A DNA stretch of 64,000 nucleotides from Meandrina meandrites (Eukaryota > Cnidaria > Anthozoa > Scleractinia > Meandrinidae): assembly GCA_963693305.1 (NCBI GenBank), contig OY855905.1, forward strand, positions 25,657,937-25,721,936. The letters are read 5' to 3'. The stretch's first letter is position 1; every line of letters begins with the position of its first letter. The notes beneath the pieces are model-generated. The model was not told the origin of the DNA, made no database searches, and saw nothing but the letters and a program-made list of their open reading frames with translations. Position numbers and translations under genes: made by a program. Below are positions 12,832 through 27,600 of the stretch, in pieces.

Positions 12832-13706
12832 GACTGAGAATGTGTTACTATAAAATATTTCTTTTTGCCCCTTAAAAAAGCTATTACTGTATGTTTCCTA
12901 ATAAAATGATAATGACAAAATACAAGAGAGAAAAATACTGTCTTGTAGAATTATACAGTACATAATAGATAAAGCAAATGCTCTGCATTAGTAGGTAGAT
13001 CCATTGTCAATTCTACTTTTTTAATACTTGTCAAGGTGTATGATAAAAAGTCTTGTCAATGAATGGAAGCATTTGTGATCTTCCAACCAGGAAATTTCAG
13101 TTTAAAGATACTAAAATATTTTTTTTTATTACAATTTTTATTTTTGCTTTTGTGTTATTTTAAAACATTGCTTTCCTGTTCCTGTTCCTGTCCCCTGGCG
13201 CCAAGTTGGCGCATAGGGCCTCCAAAACATTGCCTTGCCCCATAATATTTAAAAGCATGAACAAAATATTAAATAATTTCATTTTTTTTCACAGCTCAAC
13301 CTTGAATGTGCCAGCAACGATCTCTAAAACTTTAACACTTTTTAATGCCATTCCATCAAATGATACTACTTAAAAGGTGGAATAAAATCTTAACTTGAAT
13401 TTAAAATATTTAAATCTAATACATTTGATTAATTTTAAATTATTTTGTTTACTTAAAATCCCTTTTGAACCTGTGATGCAAAAATACATTTACCAGCTTT
13501 CTTAATCGATGGGTAAATTATACAAGAGATGTGTGTATAGATAGAAATATATAGTTGTATATCACTTATTATTATTGTTGGATAGACCATTCAGCCTTTA
13601 TGAAATCCTTGTTGTCTATTTTTTCTGCCCATTCCTGTGCCAGAAGTTACAGCATTTTTCTCACCAAACCCACTATTGTTTGAACCTTCACCATAACCTT
13701 TTCATT

Positions 13707-13935
13707 TACTGTGAAACTCAGAAAACCATGAACACCAGAAATATTAATGGAATGTTATTGTATTGCAAGGAAAAAGCCAATCAGGCATGAGAAAACTAAA
13801 CCGCAAACAGCAACGGTTATTAGTTTGTGGTTTTGAGGTTTGCTTGCGTGTCCTGAACTTTATTTTGATTGGGCACTAGACAATCCACATTCCTGAAATA
13901 TTTCAGGTGTTCACGGTTTTCTGAGTTTGATAGTA
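13707..13935. mobile_element. Mariner-type MITE, copy 1
   Basis: The ends CTGTGAAACTCAGAAAACC and GGTTTTCTGAGTTTGATAG are inverted repeats bordered by TA on each side, the target duplication of Tc1/mariner elements. The same 229-bp sequence occurs in opposite orientation at 27389-27617. There is no coding capacity. Confidence 0.8.
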
Positions 13936-14189
13936 ATAGCAAAAAAGGTAAAAACAAACAGTACATAAAGTACTTCCACAGACTTAAAACGGAACCATCA
14001 TCACTGAGCACATTTTGTTTTGGCTTTACTATTATTATATTTTCCTTATTTTAATTAATGAATTTTCTGTAAATAGTGTGTGATAGTAAAATATGTCTGT
14101 AAATAGTGTGAAATAATAAAAAATCTGAAAATCTGAAAATCATCAAAATTAATGATATTATTAGGCAACGTAAGTTTAACTCTTGTAGC

Positions 14190-14382
14190 AACAGGCCGGT
14201 TAGCCTCCTTCGCAGACTTAAAGGCCAAAAGAACATCTGCGTAGGAGGCTACAGGCCGGTTAGCCTCCTTTGCAGACTTAAAGGCCAAAAGAACATCTGC
14301 GTAGGAGGCTACAGGCTGGTTAGCCTCCTTTGCAGACTTAAAGGCCAAAAGAACATCTGCGTAGGAGGCTACAGGCTTGTTA
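14190..14382. repeat. 60-bp tandem repeat, about 3.2 copies
   Basis: The unit ACAGGCCGGTTAGCCTCCTT, followed by GCAGACTTAAAGGCCAAAAG and a GTAGGAGGCT end, repeats at 14190, 14250, 14310 and partly at 14370 with one to three differences per copy. Each unit carries GGAGGCT/AGCCTCC inverted segments. It lies just beyond the NT5C2 3' end. The minus strand stays open through all copies because 60 is divisible by three, which creates a spurious repeat ORF. Confidence 0.9.
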
Positions 14383-14726
14383 AAATAGCAGTAACTTTAA
14401 TTAGGTGATAACATGAACAAAACCTTAAATCCAGACTTCATTTTTTCCAAGCCAAAAGCTGCTTTGACTGGCATGGTGCCATGCCTTTCTTGCTTCTCAG
14501 TGTTATGCCACTGGTGATAAATAGCCATTTACCTCAAGACGATACATGGTATAAATCATTATATTATTATAAACTGATCTTCCCCAAAGCCAAGAATGTG
14601 TGATGTCGAACCACAACAAGGTTATGCACAGCAAGCTCCTGTTTGCTTCAAATTTTCCGGAATAAGACACCTTGTTTCTGTACCAGGACAAGCTTTGACA
14701 GGCCTGATGTCTTCTCTTGAGATGAC

Positions 14727-17700
14727 TTAAGCACTGGTCTTTTCCTCATGAACTGTTTCAAGAGGATCTTGAGCAGGTTCTCCACTATCCTCTGGGGAAT
14801 CATCATCGTCGTCATCATCACACCTGCATGGTGTTCGTGGAAGAAAAGCTGAGCCAGAAGAATTGCTTCCAGTGGAGCTTATTGAGAGTTCTCTTTGAAG
14901 AGTGCTTGGTGTATCGTCACTAAAAGAGAAGCCTCGTGGGGCAAAGGCACTACTCTCTGTGGGCTCAAACAGCTCACCTGTGTGCTCCACCGTGGACTCA
15001 TGAGGCATCTGTGAAATGAAATCTTTCTCAGTACAAGGATCCCGTAGTTTAGCATGGACAACACATCAGTTTTGCATTATTTTTTAAAGTACATAAAATC
15101 TCCTTTGCCTGGCTTCTAGATCTACAGAGTCAGAAACACTGACCATCAAGTCACTGCACTTTCAGTGGTGGAGAAGTTTACCTGCTAATATTTGGTTTAC
15201 TTGTGTAAGTGTGCATGCACTGATTGGGGCATCAGTAATACTTGAAAAAAGCTTGCCTTAAAGGGGTGTGTTCAATACCTTGAGCGGTCCCAACTTTTAC
15301 AACATCTGAATGCTTGACAAGAGTTAATATAATTTTTTTCTTACCCAGCTAAAAGACTTTATTGATTGGCTATAAAGTCATAAGGATTACTTTCTGATTG
15401 TCATGAGTCAGATATCACTACTACCAACTAACAAAATCTCTATAAGTCTACTGATCCAGGTTAAGTACCTTCGATTCATACTTATGACTTACCAGCTGTG
15501 GTGGAGCTCGGAACAGATAGCTGAAGGGATAATGCAGTAAGTTTACACATGAAGCTGCATACAAATCGGCATAGCGTGTAGCTTGGCTGGCAAAGAAAGT
15601 CTGCCTGTTACCTGTTGTGTGATAAAAAAAAAAGATTTACAAACGAAGAATGTATGACTGCATCCACAGTAATAGTTCATAGATTAAAGTTCTAAGCCTC
15701 TGGAGTATAATGTAAACAATGATTGTCTGATTTGGTGTAGCCTGTGTAGCAGGCATAAAGGGGGGGAGGGGGGGGGGAGGGGGGAAGGGGCTAATTGGTA
15801 TTGGTAAGCTCAAGCATATCACCTGGTAGCTGTGTTGTCCAGCTCAGTAATGTTATTCCATTTTGTACCTATCAATCACCTATTAAGTGAGCCAGAGAGC
15901 AGCTCCTTTTATTAAAATTCAAACAACAGCATACAAAGAGAGAGCAGCTTAAAATCAACCCAACTGCATGAACAGGGTTGGACATTAGTACTTGCCACGT
16001 TAAAAGCTAAGGCAACCTTTCTCAATTAAATTCCAACAGCAATTTCAAGGTACAGAAAATGGGACAAAGAACAGTGGCTTGGCAGACTTTTACACTAATT
16101 TGAAGACTTGGAATAGTCAAAAAAACAATCCAGTCCCATAAGTAATTTATTGGATATCTTCTAAATACACAGAACCGTAGGTGTTTTTTTAAGAAATGTA
16201 ACATTTTAAGTTTAAACATATGCAGACTATCAAGTTCCTTTTAATTTCTGATAGCGACATGAAGTGCTACAAAATACAGACAGGGTACATTTTAAGTTCA
16301 TAGAAGTGAGACTGGACCCCCTCTGGAAGGACCTTCAATGTGCATATAGTCTGAACCCCTTAGCCACACAACTACCAGTAAACTTGGGTTACGCTCACAC
16401 AAGACTACTTTTTGCCAACCAGAGGGGATATGACACAATCCCAGGTAAGGTAAACAGGCTTTTCTGTTTTGTATTGAACAAAGGAATGTTGACTGCAACA
16501 CCATAGGTGATACGTACATTTGCCTTTGCTTGTGAATACATTTCTTAGTGTAGCTGTTACCACAGTGGTTAATTTACTGCAGAAATCCAATCCAACAACT
16601 ATCAGCTCTAATTGCTGGCTTGCACTGTCACACCATAAAAAATAAATTAGAAACTGTTCAAGGAAAGAAGCTAAGAAAATGAAATGTTATAACAGACCTA
16701 CACTGGAAAAACTTGTCCAAGTCTCAGGTCTCTGTGATGCGCCGTTTCTGAGTTATTTGCCAAAACATTTCACGCAAATTTATAGAGCTTTGTATGGAGA
16801 CGCCATGTTGGTGTACAACTTTAGTACTCCAACATGGCGCCACTAATCAGCCAAATCATCTGAAATTCACTATTGTGATTGAAGCCCTTTCTCTTCACTC
16901 ATGAGTTCGTTTACATGCGCATAAACACATCTCCTAAGACTTCAAAATGTTTTAAGTGCTGAAAATCATAAGAGGAGACCTTTTTTCAACCAGTACAGCT
17001 TTGTTGCGGCCACTAATAGGAAATTCAAAATGTTGTATTTTTAAAGCAACAGACACTACAGGACTGAAAACTTGCAAAACGATTTTTTTCTAGGTCATCT
17101 TCAACCTAGTGTAGAAAAAAAATTAGAAGACCTCACAATAATGAGTTTAAAATTTTATGACGTCACATGCAAACCAAGAATAGCAGGTGTGGGACTCAAA
17201 TGTTTTAATATCATGCACTTTATTCTCTATTAATTTTTTTTCTGTTTTACCGGTATTATGCACATATAATGCAGAAAGTTTATCCAAGTCATACAATAGT
17301 TTTTGAAAAACTTGATGTAATAGAATACACAAGCAGAACAGCACATTATAGTATCTAACAAGAACAATTCCCATGTTCTGAACAGAAGTGTGTTTATATT
17401 CAAAATAAACTAGGCTCTGACTGCCCTCCAATTTGATGCAATGTATCTGTGATCACCATTTTGGGTACTGTGCCTTCTCTTAGTCAACACAAGACCCTTG
17501 GAACAAGTGCACAGTTTTTGATGCATTAATTTTCAAATGTTTTTCATAACGTTATGCTAAGACAAGTTTACACCACTTGCTGTTGGTTTCCATTGACTTT
17601 GATATCAGACAATAGAAACCTTGAGGTTGTAGTCTTACTGTTCAGCAAACAGCTTCCACTTTGTTGATACAGCTTCAATTTTATTCTGTTTAACTGCACA

Positions 17701-18665
17701 CATATACAGGGCCCGCGCAGAGGGAGGGGCTGGGGGGGCTTTAGCCCCCCCACTTTTTTACAGTAAAAAGAAAAAATAAGAAGAACGTAAGTAAATAAGC
17801 AAGTAAAGAAAGAAATAAAGGAAAAAAAAATATTATTTTTATTATTGAACGAACAATTACTAAAAGTATTTCATTTGAACGCCTTCCAGAAGCTGGTGAT
17901 AAGTTTTGTTTTTGAGCTCCATTTTGGTTAATCATGTATCGAGGGCATCTGGCAGAAGCATATCACCTATGCTTCTGCATCTGGTCAATGATCATTCTGT
18001 TTCGACTGCCCGAAGAATAAACATTTTGCCCAGCAATGACGCAGGGGAGATTTAGTAACTTGACAATGATACCAGTCATGAAGAATGGTTTTTGACATCA
18101 CTAACGAATTTGCAGATTGTAGCAATAACAGAAAGAGAAACTTTTGGCACCGTTTAGCAAAAGTATAGCAAAAATCGTCAGATTCCTGGTTTGTAAATGC
18201 TAATGGCAGTAGTACTGATTTGGAGTAAATTAAATTGCTTCAAGCAGGATTTGATAGTAAATCTATAGGTCTGGTTCTAATTGTTTAGTATGCTTATCCC
18301 TGAAGCATTACAATAATATAGCAAGGCCGATAAGTACTATGTGAAAAAGTAACTTTGCAAGACACCAACACGACCAGAACGATAAAGTAGGGTTACAATC
18401 GCGGACAGCCATTCCATCCTTTTTGGGACTCATCAGCGTGGTGTAGCAAATCTAAATAATGCCAGCTCGAAAGGCCAGCGCAAATAAATTGCAATAATCT
18501 CTTGTAGATCCTGGTACGCTAGCACCATTGTTGTTTGTGGTCCGTTGCTGTTTCAAGTTGTAAAAACATTGCGCTTTAACACACTGTTTGTTAATATTAA
18601 ATCCACCTTCCGATATCTGAGAGTAACTAAAATCCTAATTTTCCCAGGGCAGCATGCCTCTGCTC

Positions 18666-18696
<31 letters not shown>

Positions 18697-21600
18697 GTCT
18701 GGCTTACGCTTAAGCCCCCCCACTCAAAATCTTGCTGCGCGGGCCCTGATATAATATTGTAAAGGGGATAAAAGACTAAAAATTAGTGCTCATCCCAATC
18801 ATATCTGCTTGAGAGGGAATTAACTTACAACAAAGTACATTACAAGTCATTGTGATTGTTTTCTCCTTTTTAGACAATTCTGTTGTACTTTGGCCTTAAT
18901 TCTCTTCTTTCAGCACCAATAAGAAAGTCTGTTAAGTCCTCCGGCCTCCCTTTTCCATGGTGGGTCGGGTAAGAATAATCTAGCAAATCTCCAAGCACTA
19001 ATTTTGGAAACCTTTGGGCCAGTTCCTCGTCAGAATCTCTTGTGTATAGTCTGGGATTTAATTCAAGGCCAGTAGAATAAACAGGAGGGAAAATGCGAGC
19101 AGTGTGATGATCTAAGCTGTACCGATCAGGTAGATTATACTTGTGTAAGACAACAAGCTTCTCTGATGAGCCTTCAGTGTTGTGAAGCAAAAAGCAGGGC
19201 AATTCCAATAGCATCTTTAAGGCTGATCCCTGAGCCATTCTAAGTTCTTCTGTAATAGTTTTCAAACGGCTATCGAGTTCGCGTTTAGACATTGATATCA
19301 TCCTCACACATGGATGCAACAAGTGAGCGTTCTCCATTACTCCGTCCTTCTGTGTGCGAATCACCCCGCGTAGATAATTCACTTTCCTATTTTCGTGATC
19401 TTCGGTGAAGACGAGAACTGGTGGAGACCGTTCAATGAGCTTTTTCTTCTGTCTCGGAATTAACCCTGACGGCTTCAAGTATTCCAGTCGTTGAAGAATC
19501 AGTTCAGTTCTAAGGAACAACAAGTTCGGTTGGTTGAAACGAACCTGGATGAGATCCAATTCGTGGTAAAAGGTCTTAAGCGGCTCGAGGCCAGAAAGTG
19601 GCTCTTTAGCTTTTGCAAAGCACCTGTATCTCCGCAATTTCATCTTCTCGAGGATTACTATATCTAGCTCAGATCTCGAGTAATGGCGCTTTGGAACAAA
19701 CCCACCATTCGACCAACTAACCAGGCGAGGGATTCTAGCAAAGTTTCTCCACATATTTCACGAATTTCAAATCTTGAGCTCCTTACGAATATTAAGCTGA
19801 CTGCTTCGGGTTCAAAATCAAGTTTTGTAAACCTACACGATCGAAAACAGGTCGCATTTTCCGACAAAAGCTCTCACTCCATCGACAAAGATGGCCGCCG
19901 AACACGAACTCTTTCCCAGGTTATCACGGCCAAAGTTGCTTTCCCCTCTATGTAATGCACCACTAAATGTCCATGAGTAGTTTTCAGTCACAGCTTCACG
20001 CGTTGATCTCTGTTATTGGTAAAACAAAACACAGCAGGAGTTGCTACAAAAGTACTTTTCTTGTACTTTTGTTTCCCTTTTTTTTACTTCCGAGTATAAT
20101 CACGACTGAGCCAAACGGGAGATTTTGTATCTTGAATGAATGCCACCCTTTGGTTCAAATCTTGTGTCTGTTTGACTAATACAAAGTACACTTGAAGTCT
20201 CGTAAAAGGCCACCTCGAGAATTTGGAAAAATGGTTGAGACTGGTCACCCACAGGAATGAAATCTCGTTAGCGACCATCCTCTGAAAGGCAGCAGTTGGT
20301 TCAAACATGCCATACTACAGCACTGACAGTTCTTTTCCCTATAACCTATTAGAGTAGTATATATTTTAATGTATTGCTGACAAATGGCTGTAAGTCTCTC
20401 AGAAACAAAGAAACAGTCCAATTCGTAAATCACAAATAAAGGTGGTGGATGCACTCCAAAGCTAGATTTAAGTTCGGTTTCTGCAGCATAAAACGACTGG
20501 GACTACATTCATTGTAATTATGGTATGATACACTATAGCATGTGATTCTTAATCACATTAGCTTGTTCCAGGCGTTTGGTTAGTTGAGAAGCAGCGTGAA
20601 CAACAGGATTAGCGGGAGGAACAGTGAGGGAACTAAGGAGCCTTCTCCTCCACACCCCTTGCCTTATTTTTTGCTCGCCACCTTTTCTGTGTTGCTCCAA
20701 AAATCAGATTTCCTGAATATTTACTTGGCCCATTTGCAGATCTGAGTGCAGAGAGGATAATACCCTGTGTCGTATTCTTGGACAAGACATACAAACTGTC
20801 AGCAGTTCCTCACTGCACTCAGATCTGCAAATGTAATCACCAAGATTGAGTTTGAATATTTCTCATGATACAGCGTACATGTTGTAACGCTATTAGGACT
20901 TCAGGGAAACTAAAAATCCATTCATGGTCTTTAGGGTAAAACACACCATGTCTAACCAGGCTCCAAAGATATGTCAATTCATTTCTTCAAATCTCTGAGT
21001 TACTTTTCATTTATTTCATACGTTATTTTTAAACGACCACTCAGCATGTAAATAACTGTTTATTCAAGAATATTGTGATGCATCATTTATACACGGAAAA
21101 GTCATCAGTACAGCATAAAAAAATTAACTCCTCTTATAAAGTTACTAATTAGCAACGAGGTTGGATTCGGAAACGCGAGCAACCGACAACAGAAACAATC
21201 AGAACAGAACGCGATGAATTCTGATTTTACTGGAAATTCTTAAGACACCTCCTCGGGGGTGTGTCAAGAATCCTCAAACTTAAAGAGAATCTGTACAACG
21301 AATAGCTTCTTCCTTGAGTTCTCTTGCAAGATGTTGTTTTAGATGGTGGATTAGTTAGTAGCCATGGAAACACTTCAACTTACCGCTGCGGAAGAGACTT
21401 CCCATCTGCCCGTAACACGTCTCCATCATGTTGGTTACATCCTGAAGGCAAAAAAAAGTCTGCTTTGTTACACTCAAACATAATCATATCACTCCCATTC
21501 TAGGGAACACCATAGCACTTTAACTGGGAAAAGTAAACACACCGTTGCCTGTCTTTTAGCCACCTATAAAGGAATCGTGGCTTGTCACGCAATCTTTCTG

Positions 21601-24600
21601 GACCAGAAATATTGAAAATAAAATAAGGGCAAAAAGGAAGTCGACGTGCCCTTCCAATTGCACTATCAAAAGGTACTGTACAATAAGCTTACTGACAGCT
21701 TACTTACCCTGATTGAGTTTTTTATTTCAGTAATATCTGGTTTGTCAGTTGCGGCGGAGTCCAAATTTCTAGGAATAGAAACAGCATTAAAGCCTATCGG
21801 TACAGTAGAGCTATTGACGGTCTAGTTAATGACAAAGGGCTGCGAGTTTAACTACTGCTAGTCTTCAGGAATACGCTTGGTGTGGCTGTAATTTCAACCT
21901 TTTCAGTCAGGACCAGGGGTGTACATCGCATTCATATCGACACGTTATAACACCAGTGATCCCCACCAGGAACTAACTGATAATTATAAAGCTTGGTGTG
22001 TTTTTATCGAAAAGAGCCCCTTACAACTGCAAGTGGATAAACGCCATCCGTCAAATGCTTATGCATTACGGGATCGATTAATTAGACCTTTAAATTAACT
22101 TTTTTTGTACACTTACTTGTACGTGTCCGCTAAGGCAACATCCAGATCACGGAGCTTTTCAAAAACATCTGAAATGGAATAACAAGCATATGTCCGTCCT
22201 TAGCATATGAGACAATTCTACCACTGCAAACCAAGATGGCATTCTTATTTTTAATGTTTGTCAGTTTAAAGCGGAAAAGGAAGAGGAGTACAATCGTACA
22301 CGAATATCAATGTGGTCTTGTTCAAGGAACGCCAATGCAGGGCACAGGAGCGTTAACCAATGACCCCTTTCGAGGTCAAAAGCAATCAAATCAATATTAA
22401 GCCTTTAGTGATCTTTAGTACTAACCTTGTCTAGATTGCCACACCTCGAGCTCTTGAGTCAGCTCTGGAATCACAAGATACGTTCTGAAATACCACACAG
22501 AAAAAGCAGCGTTAATAGCATGCATCACCTATGTGTGTCACTACTTTAGATCATTCTCACCCTTTGGTTACTCTGTGACGTTAACGCCTAAAGCTAAAAT
22601 TCTCACTTCAATGTAAGGTTTCGTTCCCTTATTACAGTATTTGATTTCATGGCAAAAGAAGTTGCTTTTCCATTATTTTACAGTGCTCCAAGCTCAAGTT
22701 TTTCAGAAGTCGCCTTTTGGCAACTTCCTTTTGTAAAATGGTCGCCACTAGAAAAATTTTGGTCGCCAAAAAGCAAAGCGTTTTTTAAGTAGGACACCTT
22801 ATGTTGCCTTACATGAAGTAATACCGCTGACCATTTGTTGAACTGTTCCAATTATCATGCAGAAAAGAAAATAAAAGATTAAAGAAACAGGTAAGGAAGA
22901 TAAACATGCAAAACAATTTTAATTCTTGTACAGTGCACTAAAATAATGGAAAGGAAATGTGGTTTGGAAACTTTATAGGCGGCTCCATGATCGAACGCAT
23001 CAAACAGCACAATTAGGAGTCTAAGCAATGAGGTATTCCTAATTCAAATAGGCGATTGAAGTAGTTGTAATGAAAAATTTTGTGGTCAAATTTGTTTGGC
23101 TTAGTGATTGAACTGCAAAAAAAAAAATGTTGATGTATGGCCAGCCATTTGCATTACACTGGTTGCCAAATTGGCGACCTGTGTGGAAAATTTAGTCGCC
23201 AAATTTTATTTCCACTCGCCATGGTGACCAAAATGGTCACAGCTTGAAGCGCTGTTTTACCTCCACCCTTGCTTTTTCTTGGATTTGAGGATATCGCCAA
23301 ATATGTGGTCCCCAATGTATAGGATGTCCTGAAATGAAATAAATTAGAACAAAGTCATAAGCAACTACACGAAGGAAAAATGTTATCTGCTAACATAAGA
23401 CCTTTTAGCTTACTTTTCCTTCGGCTCCAATCAGGTTGCAGAACACATCGGATGAACCTAAAAGGCAAGGAAAAACAAATAAAGATAACTTTTCTTAGCC
23501 TGGTTATTTTCAGGAATTGAATGGATTGTAAAAAAAAGAAAGAAGACAAATCAAAAACTTAACAAAGGGAATTAATTTTGACTTAATGAGTGAACGTTTT
23601 TCAATTTCTTTAAGTGCACTATACTTTACTTATTGATTTATTAATATCTTATTATCTTATTTTATCTGGCAACATTTAGTGATTAAGTGACCGTATAACT
23701 ATAACTAAACATTAAGTTATTCCTGCCGCCACCTTACACGAAGTCACAAGCCTCGAGATGAGTGAACATAATAATTGATGACTAATATTTAAACTAAAGG
23801 AAGGAGATATAGATGATTCTTTCATCTTCGTGACACAAAATTACCTCCAGAGAAGATTTGTCCCTTCTTTAGTTCACCAGAGTATCTTCCAATGCTTAGA
23901 GTTCCAGTCTCCTGTGAAATTAAATTAGGCGCAAATAATCAAAGATACATGTATCAATGCCTTGTAATTACAAGTTGACGTTAACTTGGATTAGAACGAT
24001 TTTCGGTTGTGTGTCATCAAACCAAAACCAAAGTAATCATTCTGGCCAATCACATAGACATAGAAAATCCAGTGAACCAATAGAATCTCGAAGCAAATAC
24101 ATGTAGCCGACGCAAAGCGCGGGAAAACGTGCGTGAGTGAGTCATGATTGGTTTTGGTTAAATTACTTCTGATTGGTCGAGAAAATGGCGCAAGTTTTTT
24201 AAACCAATCGCTAAGCGTAGTATTGCGCTAGAGTAATTGTGCACCCCTTTGAGCAACTGGGACTAAAAAGAAACTACATGTCAGTCAGATGGTTCATTGG
24301 TTAAATCACTTTCTAGGTATTTATTCTGAAAACTTTTAAAAAAATTAACTTGCCCAAAACTTTAGCTAGTTTGAAATGCAAGATAAGAAAAAAATCTTAC
24401 CGTGTCCACTCTCCTTAGTGCCGTACCTGAAGGTGGTAATAATAAAAGTTTACATTCAGTGAAACCAGTATTTTTTCTTACCTACTGCCCTACTTGACAA
24501 TGACAGAATGTAATGAACAGGTTTGAAGGTACAAATATTTCCATGCAAGAATGTTTTATTGCGACTCGTTTTTCATATTTTCTTAACTCTTTCTTTGTTC

Positions 24601-27600
24601 CCATATAAATGCCCAGCTAAGCATTCCGTTACCTTCTCCAAAGAAAATTGGTTTCCTAGCATCCACACCAATGTAGTCAAAGTAGGATATCCATCTCTTG
24701 GTTGTCTTCCCTGACTTGAGTGCAAGAAATGAAACAAGAAACCAGTTCAGCCATGAGCAGAACATTCATCGTCGTCAACATTCATTTCCTTGTATAACCA
24801 GCATAAACACCTCTGACCAGGTCATGGTGAATACCAAGGTTTCTGTTATAAGGCGACGTATCATTCAATTTGTGGCCCATAGCCTCTGGTATGATCCATA
24901 AATTAAATAAATCATAGTGGACACGGTTGATGCCAAATGCAGACCACATATATAGGTACAATAGAAGATTTAGAAAATTGTTGGGGTACAGTGATCAGGT
25001 GTGGAAATGGGGTGTATATTAATACCTTTTATGAGCAGATCTTCCAAAACCATTTTGGCATAATAATAATCTAATACTTACACTTTTATATACTTATATT
25101 AATGGTAATGATTATATAAATAGGTAACATGGCTTACCTCATCTTTCTCATCCAACAAGAAAGACATGATTTTCTGGAGAAAAAGTAGAAAAGAAAGGCC
25201 TGTTTAAATAACCAAGTGCTTACAAGTCAAAAAAAGAACACTGTGTGACATAAATGTTATCCAAGGTTGTAAACATATTGATTTACTTACATCTGTGTAT
25301 GAATAGCCACTGTTTGTAAGAATAAATGTCTTGCGTCCATTTTTTCTCATTCTAGAACAAAATATATAGACAATAAAACCTCCTGCAAGATCATATTTAG
25401 CTGATGCTTAATGAGAGTAAGCTGTCGTGGGTAATGTTCAAAGCTAATGCAGGATTAAAATTGTTTTTATTGCTTGTTTTATTTGGCGAGTTTGTTCGGG
25501 AAACTCTCCCGACGCTGGTTCACAATCAAAAGGACTGTATCTTTCCAATGGTTGCGTTTTATTCTCTCACAATCTCGTTCACAATGTTATACTATCAATC
25601 GCTTTTCCGTTCTAAATTGAAGCTTTACATCAATAGCTTATACATTCGAGAAATGAAATACAATCATGCTGCGGTTAAATCTTGGCTCGCTATATCCTAT
25701 TGTAATACATAGCCTTAATTAAATCTATTCTTAGTTGTCTTGAAACAGTACGTGATATATTGCCTATGCAATCTGTAAGTAAAGTCACGCAGTGACGTAA
25801 CATAAACAATTCGGATAGCATGATATGAAATTACAATTAATTATTATCAGACAGAGTTTGAATGACAGAAGATATAAACAGAAACTTCACTGAAAACTGA
25901 AAACAAAATTCACGTGAACTTAAATTGAGCAGGGTGAAAACAGCCTAAAATTAGAGAATTAATAATAAAATAGTAGCTAAATTCTCTGCACAGAAATCAG
26001 GTTGAACATGGCCTAAACGTTACGATCCATTTCAAACAGTGTTAAAACCTACCTGCTTAACAACTTTGCAAGTTTAGGCTGAAAACAAAATCATATGGAG
26101 ACAAAAATAAACTTTGGTGAAATTATATTTATCAACTCAGCTAGTCGCATTGACTGCAGGTACTTATGTACAGTACCGTGACATAGTTTAAATAGCCATC
26201 AAGCAGATTGTGTTGACTTGGTTGGATTGCATCACTGATATCTACTCTGTACACCACTGTATCTCATTGGTGAATGTGTCCTCCCTGATGGCTGATGCCA
26301 GTACATGCAGAAGGTAGTAATAGATGCACACTGACAGAGGTTAAATTCGTGTGCGTCAATATTGAGAGTGAAAATTCTTGAATTGGATAATTAAGCTGAA
26401 CATTAAAGGAGCTATGTCAAAGTGATTTGGCGGACTTTTCGTTCTTAACTATTCTTAAATTAGTGGTAGGAAACTTAACCCATGAAAAACATTATATTTG
26501 AACATCTAAAGGAAAATATAACCTTAATTTGCGGAGAGAAATAAAACGGCTGTAAAATTTCAATTTTTGGAAGATGCACAGAAACAACTTGAAAAGCTTA
26601 GTCTTTATTTTTCAAGTTGTAGTCCATTTCCATCCTTGCCATCCCAGTCAAAGACACTTGTTAACGGTTCCAGTGCTCTAATATAGCAATTGTTAATAAA
26701 ATTGGACCATTATTTTTAGGTTTCCTATGACACAAATATATACTTTGGCTATTCAAAAATCTGTGACAAAGCCCCTTTAACACAAACATAATATACATGA
26801 TATACAGCCTGGTGTTTATTAAGAAGGCTTTTGTTCATTTATTCTTGTCGTTATACCTACAGCTCATTATACAGATAAATACTTGAGGGGCTCATTTACC
26901 ACTCCACCTTGAAGACCTGGCTTTTTATACCAGGCTTTTAATCAAGAAGATAACATGGTAAATAAACAGTCACTGATCATGATGTGATAAACTGAACTGA
27001 AAAAATTCAATTACAATACTGACCTCTTTGATTACATATGTCTCAAGATTGTCTACAGTGATTTGTTTCAGGGTACCCTAGAAAGAAAATACAAGGCTTG
27101 TCATTTGTGTTGTTGGATACAGTTAATATATATACAAATAAATAGATCCATGATTGAAAATAAAATAAAACGTTACTCTGGTTTAAAAATGTAAAAATGT
27201 TCATAAAATTTTGTAAAAGTCCCAACGTTTCGGCTGAAACTTCAGCCTTCATCAGGGGAAAGTGACAAGGAATTCGTTAAAACCCTGTTTTTTTTAACAA
27301 ATTCCTTGTCACTTTCCCCTGATGAAGGCTGAAGTTTCAGCCAAGACGTTGGGACTTTTACAAAATTTTACAAACATTTTTACATTTTTACTGTGAAACT
27401 CAGAAAACCGTGAACACCTGAAATATTTCAGGAATGTTGATTGTCTAGTGCCCAATCAAAATAAAGTTCAGGACACGCAAGCAAACCTCAAAACCACAAA
27501 CTAATAACCGTTGCTGTTTGCGGTTTAGTTTTCTCACGCCTGATTGGCTTTTTCCTTGCAACACAATAACATTCCATTAATATTTCTGGTGTTCACGGTT

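Larger units (their letters stand above)
11356..14726. other. Intergenic region between the ARL9/10-like gene and NT5C2
   Basis: I see no coding exon here. It contains the presumed 3' UTRs of both flanking convergent genes and several repeats listed separately: a MITE at 12527-12831, a mariner-type MITE at 13707-13935 and a 60-bp tandem repeat at 14190-14382. The rest is AT-rich sequence without recognisable structure. Confidence 0.5.

Noticed and set aside
14055..14348. 97-codon repeat ORF (FKSAKEAN units) on the minus strand
   Set aside because: It arises from the 60-bp tandem repeat beyond NT5C2; there is no domain and no link to the NT5C2 exons.
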